A stretch of 64,000 nucleotides of DNA. Source: Dugong dugon (taxonomy: Eukaryota > Chordata > Mammalia > Sirenia > Dugongidae). Positions 23,391 through 33,372 of this stretch are shown here, piece after piece (the stretch's first letter is position 1; every line of letters begins with the position of its first letter). The position numbers were made by a program, and so were the translations under genes. The notes beneath the pieces are model-generated. The model saw only the letters and a program-made list of their open reading frames with translations. It did no database searches and was not told where the DNA came from. The stretch is taken from NCBI GenBank assembly GCA_030035585.1, contig CM057462.1:118291234-118355233 (forward strand), given 5' to 3'.

Positions 23391-24987
23391 CTTCTCTAAT
23401 CTTTTTAATTTCCTCTATTGCATGTCCTGCATTTTGCTTAATTTCCTTTCTAATTTCTTGAAGAGTTCTGTATATTAATCTTTTGTATTCTGCCTCCGGT
23501 AATTCTAAGAATTTTTCCTCCTCTGGAAAATTTCTAGATTCTTCACTTTGGGAGCTTCCTGAAGTCATCATAGATTTCCTGTTTATGTGATTTGATATTG
23601 ACTGTTGTCACCGAGCAATCAATAAGTTATTATATTTATTTATTTTATGTTTGCTTACTGTGACCTAGCTTCTTGTTTTGTTTTGATATGCCCAAATAGG
23701 CTGCTTATATGAGCTAGTTTGATTATTGGCACCTTTGAAGCTCTATTGTCCTGTCACCAGGTGCTTATATCTGTTACTAGGTATGTGAGCTCAAGAGTCT
23801 GCCCATTCCTCCTGTATGGATTCAGCTCAGGTGCCCAGATAGATAGCCACCAAGTGTGTGGTGTAGGCTCTCACTTAAAGTCCTAGACAGGCATGGGTGA
23901 TTGGTGTAGGCACAGGCATCTGGTTGCAGCAGGGGGACACACTCTGAGCAAGGCAGGGAACAGACGGCCACCCCCAAGTGTCCAGGAGGAAGGCATGTCC
24001 CTGCTCCCTAGGGCGTGTAAGTGGGTGGGTTTTGCAGCCCGACTATGAGCTGCTAATGCTGTTGGCTGTAAGGACTGGGGGGTACCTTTTATTCATGGGC
24101 CCCTATGGCAGGTGGCTAGGTGACATGGGTGGAGCCACCGGTTTTCAGGCCCCTGATATGAGTAGGTGAAGACCCTGCTTAATTGGCAGAGTAGTGTCAA
24201 TTGTTAAGAACCTGCCACTTCACAGCTGAAACAGTTGAAGTTAGAGTTCTGGTATATACCCTGCTGTACTGCAGTAATGAGGACCTACGCATTTGAAATG
24301 TGCCCACACAAGTCTATGCAGGGGTAAAGGCACTCAAAGTCCATGGATTTCTTATGCCTGTGCCTAGGCAAAGGAGCTGTGCCTACCCTGGGTTCCTGGC
24401 TTAGGGGAGCTGGCAGTTTATTTTTTCCTGTTTGTTAATTTGTTCACTCTCCAAGACCAGGACAATGGCTCAGGGAGTGTGACAGGTCCTACTTCTTGCC
24501 CAGGGGACTCGGCATTGCTGAAGCCAATCCAAGACCCAGTGCAGAGCAGGGAGCGGGGAGGTAAATGGGAGAGAGGTTTTTCCCTAAGAGGGGTGTTTTT
24601 GATTTGCTTGGTAAGCTGTACGCAAATACTTATCTTTTGTTGAGGGCAGCTTTGTACTGGTTCTAGGTGGCCGAGTAGACCCTCAGTGGCTGTGTCTCTC
24701 CTGATGCAGAATACGCCTCCTGAGGACCGATGCTTACCTGCCTTACTGCTCACCCCCGAGCTGATCAGGCCTGAAGGGCTCAGGCTCTCGCTGGGTCAGG
24801 TCTGACAACTCCTTGCTGTTTCCGAACTGTGTCTCCCTCCCCCTGCCACTCAGCCCAGTTCCTCAACTCTGTCTTTGTTGTTCAGGGCTCCCAGATTGCC
24901 ATACGTAATAGAATCACTTGTTTTTTCAGGTCTTTGTTGTAAGAGGGTCCACCAGAAGCATCTGACTACTCCGCCATCTTGGCCCCG
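23391..24987 (-). repeat. L1 5' UTR plus start of ORF1, 3' part missing
   Basis: The minus strand starts near 24985 with GGCCAAGATGGCGGAGTAGT, the usual L1 5' end, then about 1.4 kb of GC-richer 5' UTR. An ORF1-like N-terminus starts at 23571 (MMTSGSSQSEESRNFPEEEK, then a Lys/Glu-rich helix) and is cut at 23391. It is flanked by CATCCTTAACCACTGAT (23374-23390) and CATCCTGTTAACCACTGAT (24988-25006), read as a target duplication. There is no poly(A) at its low end. Confidence 0.8.
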
Positions 24988-25420
24988 CATCCTGTTAACC
25001 ACTGATTAGAGGAACCACATTTTGCATATACTACATTTCCTTATGCCAAGGGACTAGGATCATATGTAAAATAAAAACAATCAGAATAGCCTGGGCACAG
25101 ACCGGTCAGAACAGATGTTATCTGTAAACCACTGTTATAGGGATACCGTGCAAACCAAGTGAATAGCAGCCCTGAGTTGAATCTATTTCTGGGTTCTCTA
25201 TTCTGTTTCAGTGACTTATCTGTATACTCCTCCAATGAAATCATACTGTTCTAATTTCAGTGGCTTTTGGGAATATTTTAATACCTGACATTATTTGTTT
25301 TCTATAACTTCCTTGGCTTTTGTTGGACATTTATTCTTATGCATGAACTTAAAGACTAGTTTATCCAGTTCCAAAAATTAAATTATTTGGGGGCTCTAGT
25401 TGTTAATGATGTTATATCAA

Positions 25421-26018
25421 TGTCTTAGGCTGGGTTCTCTGGAGAAGAAAAACCAGTAAAGCATATATATATATATATATAAAGAGATTTCTATCAAGAA
25501 AACAACTCACGTGATTTTAGAGGCTGGAACATCCCAAGTCCATGGATCAGGATAGAGACTTCTCCCGATTCTTGTAGCCACAGGGGCTGGTGAACCCAAG
25601 ATTGGCAGGTCAGAGAGCAGGGGTCTTGCTCACAGGCCGTGAAGATTGATGAATCTCAAGATCAGCAGGAAAGCCCACAAGGCTTCTCATGATTCATACA
25701 GCTGGTGAACCCAAGATCAGCAGGTTGGAAAGCAGGGCTCTTCCTCATAGGCTGTGAAGATCGACGAATCCCAAGATAGGCAGGTAAGCTGCTAGCTCAA
25801 GTTCCAAGGACCAGAGGTCAGATGAACAGGATCCAGCTGTAGGATCTAGAGCAGGTAAAAGCCAGAACATCCACTTATACTCAGATGTAGGCCACATGCC
25901 CAAGGAAACTCTCTTTCAACTGATTGGCTACTAATGGTGGATCCCATCATGGGGGGTGATCACATACAAACAGAGAATTGTGGCCCAGCCAAGCTGACAT
26001 ACAATCTTAACCATCACA
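25421..26018 (-). repeat. Solo LTR, family B, perfect 5-bp target duplication
   Basis: Antisense LTR from TGTCTTAGGCTGGGTTCTCT to TAACCATCACA, flanked on both sides by ATCAA (25416-25420 and 26019-26023). It contains a (TA)n stretch near 25463-25480 and two or three repeats of the phrase GGTGAACCCAAGATTGGCAG / CACAGGCCGTGAAGAT. The perfect duplication marks a relatively young insertion. Confidence 0.85.
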
Positions 26019-26100
26019 ATCAATTTTGAGTGAGGTTACAGAAACTAATAATTCTCTCTTACTATTTATTCTCCCCCACTTCTTCAGTCTTTTTAATGAC

Positions 26101-28500
26101 AGGAAAGAAAGAAAAGACCAAAATGGATGTCAGAAGAGACTCTGAAACTAACTCTTGAAAGTAAAGTAGCTAAAGCAAATGGAAAAAATGATGAAGTAAA
26201 AGAAATGAACAGAAGATTTCAAAAGGCAGCTTCAGGCGACAAAGTAAAGTGTTATAAAGAAATGTGCAAAGACCTAGAGTTAGAAAACCAAAAGGGAAGA
26301 ACATGCTCAGCATTTCTCAAGCTGAAAGTACTTGCAGTTTCTCAAGTCTTGAGCTGCAATATTGAAGGATTCTATGGGCAAAATATTGAACGATGCAGGA
26401 AGCTTCAAAAGAAGATGGAAGAAATACACAGAGTCACTGTACCAAAAAAAATTGGTCGACGTTCAGTCATTTTAGGAGGTAGCATACGATCAAGAACTGA
26501 TGTTATTGAAGAAAGAAGTCCAAGCTGCACTGTACTAGTGAAAAGCAAGGCTCAGGAATTGACAGAATATCAACTGAGATGTTCCAACAAACAGAATTGA
26601 CACTGGAAGCGTTCACTCATCTATGCCCAGAAATTTGGAAGAGAGCTGCCTGGCCAACTAACTGGAAGAGATCCATATTCATGACCATTCCAAAGAAAGG
26701 TGATCCAATGGAATGTGGAAATTATCAAACAATATCATTAATATCACGTGGAAGCAAAATTTTGCTGAAGATAATTCAAAAACTGCTATAGCCATACATG
26801 AGCAGAGAACTGCCAGAAATTCAAGCTGCGTTCAGAAGAAGACCTGGAACAAGGGATAACATTGCTGATGTCAGATGGATCTTGGCAGAAAGAAGAGAAT
26901 ACCAGAAAGATGTTGTTATGGATTGAATTGTGTCCCCCCAAAATGTATGTCAACTTGGCTAGTACATCAGTCCCAGTATTGTGTGATTGTCCACTATTTT
27001 GTCAATCGATGTGATTTTCCTATGTTTTGTAAATCTTACCTTCATGATGTTAATGAGGTGAGATTATCAGCAGTTATGTTAATGAGGCAGGACTCAATCT
27101 ACAAGATTAGGTTGTGTCTTAAGTCAATCTTTTTTGAGATATAAAAGAGAGAAGCGAACAGAGAGAAAGGGGGACCTCATACCACCAAGAAACAAGAACC
27201 TGGAGAATAGTATGTCCTTTGGACCTGGGGTCCCTGCACTGAGAAGCTCCTTGATGGGAAAGATTGGTGACAAGGACCTTCCCCCAGAGCAAACAGATGG
27301 AGAAAGCCTTCTCCTGAACCTGGCACCTTAAATTTGGACTTCTAGCCTCCTAGACTGTGAGAGAATAAATTTCCGCTTGTTAAAGCCATCCACTTGTGGT
27401 ATTTCTGTTATAGCAGCACTAGATAAGTAAGACAAATGTTTACCTGTGTTATTGACTATGCAAAGGCATTTGACTGTGTGAATTACAACAAATTATGGAT
27501 AACATTGCAAAGAATAGGAATTCCAGAACACTTGATTGTGCTCATGAGGAATCTATACATAGTGAAGAGGCAGTCATTTGAACTGTTTAAAATTGAAAAA
27601 GGTGTCAGTGTTGTATCCTTTCATCATACTTATTCAATCTGTATGCTGAGCAAATACTCAGAGAAGTGGAACTACGTGAAGAAGAATGGTGCATCAGGAC
27701 TGGAGGAAAATTCATTAACAACCTGTGCTATGCAGATGACACAACCTTGCTTGCTGAAAGCAAAGAGCACTTGAAGTACTTACTGATGAAGATCAAAGAG
27801 CCTTCAGTATGGATTACACCTTAACATAAAGAAAAAAATCCTCACAACTGAACGAATAAGCAACCTAATGATAAACGGAGAAAATATTGAAGTTGTCAAG
27901 GACTTCATTTTATTTGTATCTACAATCGACACCCATGAAAGCAGCAGTCAAGAAATCAAATGATGTATTGTACTGGGAAATCCGCTGCAAAAAAAACTCT
28001 TTAAAGTTTTGAAAAACAAAGATGTCACTCTGAAGACTAAGGTGCGCCTGAGCCAAGCCATGGTGTTTTCAATGGCCTCATATGCGTGCAAAAGCTGGAC
28101 AATGAATAAGGAAGGCTGAAGAAGAACTGATGCCTTTGAATTTTGGTGTTGGTGACGAATATTGAATATACCACGGGCTTCCAGAAAAACGAACAAATCT
28201 ATCTTGGAAAAAGTACAACCAGAATGCTCCTTAGCAGCAAGGATGATGAGACTTCATCTCGCTTACTTTGGGCATGTAATCAGGAGGGACCAATCCCTGA
28301 GAAGAACATTCTGTTTGGTAAAGTAGAGGGTCAGTGAAAAAGAGGAAGACCTTCTATGAGATGGATTGACACAGTGTCTGCAACAGCGGGCTTAAACATA
28401 GCTACTATTGTGATGATTGCACAGGGCTGGGCAACATTTCCTTCTGTTATACATGGGATTCGTATGAGTCAGACTTGAGGGCACCTAACAGCAATGACAA
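26101..28500 (+). repeat. RTE (BovB-like) LINE, ORF2 remnant, interrupted by an LTR
   Basis: Frames give BovB-type linker (ATGGATGTCAGAAGAGAC... translating to MSEETLKLTLESKVAKANGK), reverse-transcriptase block WKRSIFMTIPKKGDP (26667 on), VIDYAKAFDCVNYNKLW (27440 on) and YADDTTLL (about 27730), then the C-terminal region. The endonuclease part upstream of 26101 is absent. Several stops and frameshifts break the frame, so it is inactive. The tail ends GATTCGTATGAGTCAGACTT then GGCACCTAACAGCA, matching the SINE tail. A solo LTR occupies 26914-27434. Confidence 0.85.
26914..27434 (+). repeat. Solo LTR, family A, inside the RTE LINE
   Basis: Runs from TGTTATGGATTGAATTGTGT to GCACTAGATAAGTAAGACA, flanked by GATGT (26909-26913) and AATGT (27435-27439). 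The RTE host sequence resumes exactly (AGAAAGATG...TTTACCTGTG), as shown by the uninterrupted second RTE copy at 58310-58340. Confidence 0.9.
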
Positions 28501-28511
28501 CTTCTTTAGTA

Positions 28512-28715
28512 GGAACCCTGGTGGCACAACGGTTAAGCGCTCAGCTGTTAAGGCTGAGGGTTCAAACTCGTCCAGCAGATCTGCAGGAGAAAAACCTGGC
28601 GATGTGCTCCCATAAAGATTATACCCAAGAAAATCCTGTGAAGCAGTTCTACATCTGTCATGTGGGGTCACTACGAGTCAAAAATTGACTCCATGGCACC
28701 TAACAACAACACTTC
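28512..28715 (+). repeat. AfroSINE, long variant
   Basis: GGAACCCTGGTGGCACAACG, internal CCCATAAAGATTATACCCAA, tail GGTCACTACGAGTCAAAAAT then GGCACCTAACAACAACA. Inserted just after the RTE 3' end. Confidence 0.85.
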
Positions 28716-29490
28716 TTCAGTAATAAAGTTTTGGCCAGGCACTTAATTCACCAGAATAAAGACTTCATTTCCCAGCCTGTCTTGCAGCTAGAAGTGGCCA
28801 TATGGCTAAGTTCTGGCCAATCAAATGTGAATGGAAGTGAAATAGGCAATTTCCAGATTCTGCTCTGTAGTGATGCTGTGAAGCAGTGCTCCAGATGCTC
28901 CCTTCAGGAGGGAGGCGCTAAGTTCCTCAGCTGCTGATTCTCAGCTACATTCCACTCTAACATTTGTTATCAACTACCAAGAGCCATCTCACCATCCAGT
29001 GGCTGGTTGATGTGGTTGATGTGAGGTTTAAAGGCCCTGCCCCCTTGCTTCGAGGAGAATCAATTCTAAAGAGTCATCATAGCTCCAGAGGTCCCCAAGG
29101 AATTGGCTGAGACCTTTGTTGCAAGTGCATCGCAATTCATCTTCTCACTTTGCCCAATACTTTCTCCCCAGATGTTGATCCCAAGAACGCGCCCCAATAA
29201 ACTTCCTGCATGTCAATCTCTGTCTGAGTCTGTTTCCCAGGAAACTGACCTTAGACATGTTTTAAAGAGAAAGAGCATGCTCTCTCCCTCCGTCTTCCCT
29301 CCCCTCAACCCTACTTTCCTGCTGGCTGGATGCAAGCGTGGTAGAGAGTCAAGAGAAAAGCCTGAGTTTCTGGCATTGTGGAGCATCTTACCAGCCCTGA
29401 ATGGTCTACCCAGACTTTTCCATAGGGAAAAATAAACTTGTTCGTTGTTTAAACCACTGTTAATATGAATATATCCTAACTAACACAGAA
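28716..29490 (+). repeat. Probable ancient LTR
   Basis: Starts near CATTTCCCAGCCTGTCTTGC, AGTTCTGGCCAATCAAATGT and ends near AATAAACTTGTTCGTTGTTT with AACCACTGTTAATATG, a common layout for old mammalian LTR-type repeats. The 110-codon ORF within is not a recognised gene. Family not named. Confidence 0.5.
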
Positions 29491-29834
29491 TTATGGGCTT
29501 TTTTGTGATATCAAATCCAACATCCAAAAACACGTTGAGATCTTATTTTGTACCCCTCAATAAAATTTTATCATTTTCTTCATATAGGTCTTATATTTTT
29601 CATGTCAAATTTCCTAGAAAATCATTTATAATTTTTTAGTTACCGTAGGTAAAATGTTCTCCCCATTTCTATTTCTTACTGTCTATTTTTAGTATAGAGA
29701 AAAGCTCTTAAAGTTTTTTACTGAGTGTATTGAGATGATTTTTTATGCAATATTTATTAGAGTTATAGTATTTATTATTTATTAGAGTTTTATATTTATT
29801 TTTATGCTTGTTAGAGTTTTCTAACTTTAACCAG
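29491..29834 (-). repeat. Old L1 fragment
   Basis: Antisense L1-like sequence (ATATAGGTCTTATATTTTTC, CATGTCAAATTTCCTAG) with TATTTATTAGAG repeats near 29750-29815. Diverged. Confidence 0.45.
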
Positions 29835-30050
29835 CTCTAGAGTCAAACTGTCTAGGTTCAAATCCTAACTTCATTTCTTACTCTGGAGAAGTTAAATAAA
29901 CTTCTCTGGCTCTCAGTTTCCATACCTATAAAATGATCTAATATATCCATCTCATAAGGTTGTTATAAGAATTAAATGAGTTTATACATAAAAGCTCTTA
30001 GAACATAAACGACATATAGTAAACATAGTATAAATGTTAGCTATTATTAT
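29835..30050 (+). repeat. MIR SINE
   Basis: GAGTCAAACTGTCTAGGTTC AAATCC, then TCTCAGTTTCCATACCTATA and GGTTGTTATAAGAATTAAAT, the normal MIR order. Confidence 0.8.
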
Positions 30051-30715
30051 TTCATCTCCTTTAATTTTTTTGGCTTAATGCATTCACTTAATGCCCACTC
30101 CTGAAATTAGGAAGGGTCCCTGTACTCTGCCGAAATTTGTAATGACATATGTATATGTGACTTTCTGGTGAACATCTCCCCTACTCTCTTCCACCAGAGA
30201 TGCTCTGTGAAGCACCTATAGCCAGCCAGGCAGAGTGGGACAAATCGAATAGTAACAATAATGGGTGTGACAGACACTTCATTACCTATCCAATGGCAGT
30301 CTTCCCCTTCCTTGCTAATAGAACCCCGATTTTGTATAGGTATCAGGTGGTCATGTGTCTTAGCCAAGGATAAGCCTCTCCACAGCCCTAGGGGATGAAT
30401 GATTTACCTAAAATCATTTTGATAATCCCAGTCACAGAGTCATGAACTGATTCACGCACAGACATACGACAAATGAATCATGAGGCAGAGGCTTTTAGGA
30501 GTTTCTAGGGAAGGTTCTTCTCATCATTATAAAAGAGATTCAGGCAAGAAAACATTCCCTTTCCTGTCCCTAGACATTGTCATCTTCATGTCATAGGTGG
30601 AACTACAACCATCTTGTGGCCATGAGGGGAATCAACCTCAAATGACATGCCAGCCAGCTAAGGATGATGGAAAAATGAAAGAATCTGGGTTTCTAGTGGC
30701 ATCATAAAACAAAAC
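30051..30715 (+). other. Intergenic, possible old LTR
   Basis: Parts such as CTTCCACCAGAGATGCTC and GGTGGTCATGTGTCTTAGCC look like an old LTR-type repeat, continued after the SINE at 30716-30897 by CTTTTGTTAATGAAATAATA. Unproven. Confidence 0.35.
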
Positions 30716-30897
30716 AAAACAAACCTGTTGCAGTCAAGTCAATTCCAACTCATGGCGATCCCGTGTGTTACAGAGTAGAACTGTTTCATAGGGTTTTCTT
30801 GGCTGTAATCGTTACAGAAGCAGATCGCCAGGTCTTTCTTCTGCAGTGCTGCTGGGAGGGTTAAAACTGCCAACCTTTAGGTTAGCAGCAGATCCTG
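30716..30897 (-). repeat. AfroSINE, long variant
   Basis: Antisense: CCTGTTGCAGTCAAGTCAAT, GGCTGTAATCGTTACAGAAG, CAGATCGCCAGGTCTTTCTT, and ACCTTTAGGTTAGCAGCAGA. The extreme head is missing. Confidence 0.85.
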
Positions 30898-31704
30898 AAA
30901 CCTATCTGTCTCCATACTTTTGTTAATGAAATAATAAACATCTCTATGTTTTAAATTGCCTTTAGGGATTTTAGTCATGGAAATGTCCAGCAAGGGTCCA
31001 TCACAGTAGATAGATGATGAGCACTTTGGCCTTTCAATTCAGTTCAAAGACCCTTAGGGACAACCCTAAATGGAGGCTTAAGTATTCTGGATTATTATGG
31101 GAACTTGGTTATTACCCATTATATTAGAAAGGATAGGTAATGTTATAGTATATTCAGTGTCAATACAGCAAAGATTTGTTTTTCATTCCACTTGTCCAAT
31201 GTGGGTTAGTTGGGGGTTGATGTGTGGGAAGTGAACCTGTTCCACATAGTCACTCAAAGACCGAGTCCGGTGGGGGCTCCATTATTGTGGTATGCTATCA
31301 GCTCAACAAATGACTTTTGGGGAAGAGAGACCAGGGCGAATTTATACCTACCTGAAACGCCTTGCCCCACGTGTGATACACATTACTTTGTCTCACTACC
31401 CCTTGATAAGAACTAGTCATGAGGCCTTGCCTAGTTACAAGGGGTTTGGGGAGTATAGTCCTCTCATATTCCTAGGAAAGAGAGGAGAACCAGACAAAGG
31501 CAGACAGTAGATGTTTTTGCCACATCCATCAACCTCCCTCTTCACAGTGACTTCAATCGGTTGTCATGTTTTTTGTCCATTAATTATTTAAAATGATGAT
31601 ACAAGGCAGATAATCAGAATTCGTGTCAAATTTGTCCATAAAAACATTATTACAGCTGGGGGCCTGAATGCTTAACAAAGGATATAATAACGATGACAAT
31701 ACTA
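30898..31704. other. Intergenic, unassigned
   Basis: The 31200-31520 part has two overlapping ORFs of about 70 codons but no recognisable domain, and looks like old repeat DNA. Nothing else seen. Confidence 0.35.
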
Positions 31705-32240
31705 TAGGTAGAATTGTGTCCACCAAAAAGATATGTTGAAGTCCTAACCCCCACTACTTGTGAATGTGATCATATTTGGGAATAGGGTCTTTGCAGATGT
31801 AATCAAGCTAAGATGAGGTCATACTGGATGAGGGTGGGACCTAATCCCCTACGACTGGTGTCCTTATAAGAAGAGGAGAAGAGCCACACAAATACACAGG
31901 AAGAATGCCCAACAAAGGCAGAGAATGGAGCCAAGGAGCATCAAGGATTGCTGGTAACCACCAGAAGCTAGGAAAGAGGCAAAGAAGAATCCTCCCCTAC
32001 AGCCTTCAGGAGAGCATGGTCCTGCTGGCACCTTGATTTCAGACTTGATGGCAAAAAGGTTAAGATTACAGCCTAGGGGTAGTTCTACTCTGTCACATGG
32101 AGTTGTTATGGGTCGAAAATCAACTTAGCGGCACCTAACAACAACAAGCCTCCAGAACTGTGAGAGAATAAATTTCTGTTGTTTTAAACATTCACTTTGT
32201 GAAAGACTTTGTTAGGGCAGCCTTAAGAAGCAAAGAGTAA
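31705..32240 (+). repeat. MaLR-type LTR with nested SINE tail
   Basis: TAGAATTGTGTCCACCAAAA, GGGTCTTTGCAGATGTAATC, GTCCTTATAAGAAGAGGAG, ending AATAAATTTCTGTTGTTTTA. It is split at 32051-32147 by a 5'-truncated AfroSINE (ATTACAGCCTAGGGGTAGTT to CACCTAACAACAACA). Confidence 0.75.
32051..32147 (+). repeat. 5'-truncated AfroSINE
   Basis: Only the 3' half is present, ending in GGCACCTAACAACAACA. It sits inside the MaLR-type LTR between CAGACTT and GCCTCCAGAACTG. Confidence 0.8.
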
Positions 32241-32282
32241 CAACAATAACAATGGAAATGATAACTACAACTTAACACACAT

Positions 32283-32462
32283 TTGGAAACCCTTGTGGCA
32301 TAGTGGTTAAGTGCTATGGCTGCTAACCAAAAGGTCAGCAGTTCAAATCCACCAGCTGCTCCTTGGAAACTCTATGGGGCAGTTCTACCCTGTCCTATAG
32401 GTTCCCTCTAGGGTTGCTATGAGTCGGAACTGACTCGACGGCAACAGGTTTGGTTTTTTGGT
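32283..32462 (+). repeat. AfroSINE (1st of a head-to-tail series)
   Basis: Head GGAAACCCTTGTGGCATAGT, body GCTGCTAACCAAAAGGTCAG, tail GGTTGCTATGAGTCGGAACT, ending in GGCAACAGGTTTGGTTTTTT. Confidence 0.9.
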
Positions 32463-32487
32463 TTAATGCACGTTTATTGTTAGTCAA

Positions 32488-32710
32488 GAATTTCTCCTGG
32501 ATTATCTGTTGTGAAATAGTTCCTAGTATTGTCTGCATTTTATAGATGAGGAAGTAAGACTCAGATGGCTTAAACAATTTGAGCGAGGTCACAGGTAGTA
32601 AGGAGTAGGACCAGAAATTTAATTTAAGACTGCCTGACTCCAAAGCCCACGTCTTATCCACGAAGCCGTAGAGTAGCAGATGCTTCACAGCTGTGGCCAC
32701 TGATATGTTA
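32488..32710 (-). repeat. MIR-type SINE
   Basis: Antisense MIR features: ATTTTATAGATGAGGAAGTA, GAGGTCACAGGTAGTAAGGA, CTGACTCCAAAGCCCACGTC. Confidence 0.7.
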
Positions 32711-32750
32711 TATAAACAGCTATGATTTGAAGCCTCTATCACCCTTTACA

Positions 32751-32909
32751 GAGCCCTGGTGGCGCAGTGGTTAAGAGCTCCACAGCTAACCAAAATGTCG
32801 GCAGTTCTAATTTACCAGCTGCTCCTTGGAAACCCTATGGGCCAGCTCTGCTCTGTCCTGTAGGGTCACTATGAGTCAGAATTGACTCAATGGCAATGGG
32901 TTTATGGGT
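32751..32909 (+). repeat. AfroSINE (2nd of the series)
   Basis: Head GAGCCCTGGTGGCGCAGTGG, tail GTCACTATGAGTCAGAATTG then GGCAATGGGTTTAT. Flanked by TATCACCCTTTACA (32737-32750) and TATAACCTTTTACA (32910-32923). Confidence 0.9.
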
Positions 32910-32923
32910 TATAACCTTTTACA

Positions 32924-33105
32924 GAGCCCTGGTGGTACAGTGGTTAAAGCCCTGGACTGCTAACAGAAATGTCAGCGATTCAAAACCACCAGCGGCTCAG
33001 CAGGAGAAAGATGTGGCAGTCTGCTTCCGTAGAGATTTACTGCCTCAGAAACCCTATGAGGTCACTACGAGTTGGAATGCACTAGATGGCAGTGGAGGCG
33101 GGTTT
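32924..33105 (+). repeat. AfroSINE, long variant (3rd of the series)
   Basis: Head GAGCCCTGGTGGTACAGTGG, internal CAGCAGGAGAAAGATGTGGC absent from the previous copy, tail GGTCACTACGAGTTGGAATG. Flanked by TATAACCTTTTACA and TATAACCCTTTGTA (33106-33119). Confidence 0.9.
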
Positions 33106-33119
33106 TATAACCCTTTGTA

Positions 33120-33325
33120 AGTAGCCCTGGTAACACAGTGGTTAAAGCCTTCCGCTGCTAACCACAAGGTTGTGGGTTCAAACCCAGCAGCTGCTCTGTG
33201 GAAGAAAGACGTGACAGTTTGCTTCTGTAAAGATTACAGCCTTGGAAATCCTATGGGTCAGTTCTACTCTGTCCTATAGGGTCTCTATGAGTTGAAATTT
33301 ACTTGAGGTCACCTAACAACACCAA
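33120..33325 (+). repeat. AfroSINE, long variant (4th of the series)
   Basis: Head GTAGCCCTGGTAACACAGTG, internal GTAAAGATTACAGCCTTGGA, tail GTCACCTAACAACACCAA. The downstream flank ATATCCCTTTATG (33327-33339) resembles the upstream flank. Confidence 0.85.
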
Positions 33326-33372
33326 CATATCCCTTTATGGTGACAAAATTATGCTTTGGTTCACAGGGGATA

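Larger units (their letters stand above)
21418..26100 (-). repeat. Old L1 LINE, broken by four later insertions
   Basis: Antisense L1 pieces at about 21418-21485 (ACCATAATTTATTTAATCAT), 21912-22648 (AATGAACATTCTTGTACATA, GAGTGAGATTGCTGGGG), 23329-23390 and 25007-25420 (TTTCTGGGTTCTCTATTCTG) follow L1 order. They are separated by an LTR (21486-21911), an LTR (22649-23328), an L1 5' end (23391-24987) and an LTR (25421-26018). No ORF survives. Confidence 0.7.

Noticed and set aside
26127-28337. Several ORFs of 60-157 codons as genes
   Set aside because: They are pieces of one broken RTE reverse-transcriptase frame and of the LTR nested in it.
26101-28500. Recent horizontal transfer of the RTE (BovB-like) element
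   Set aside because: BovB-type elements are known for horizontal spread, but these copies are broken and diverged, and the window alone cannot date or place the event.
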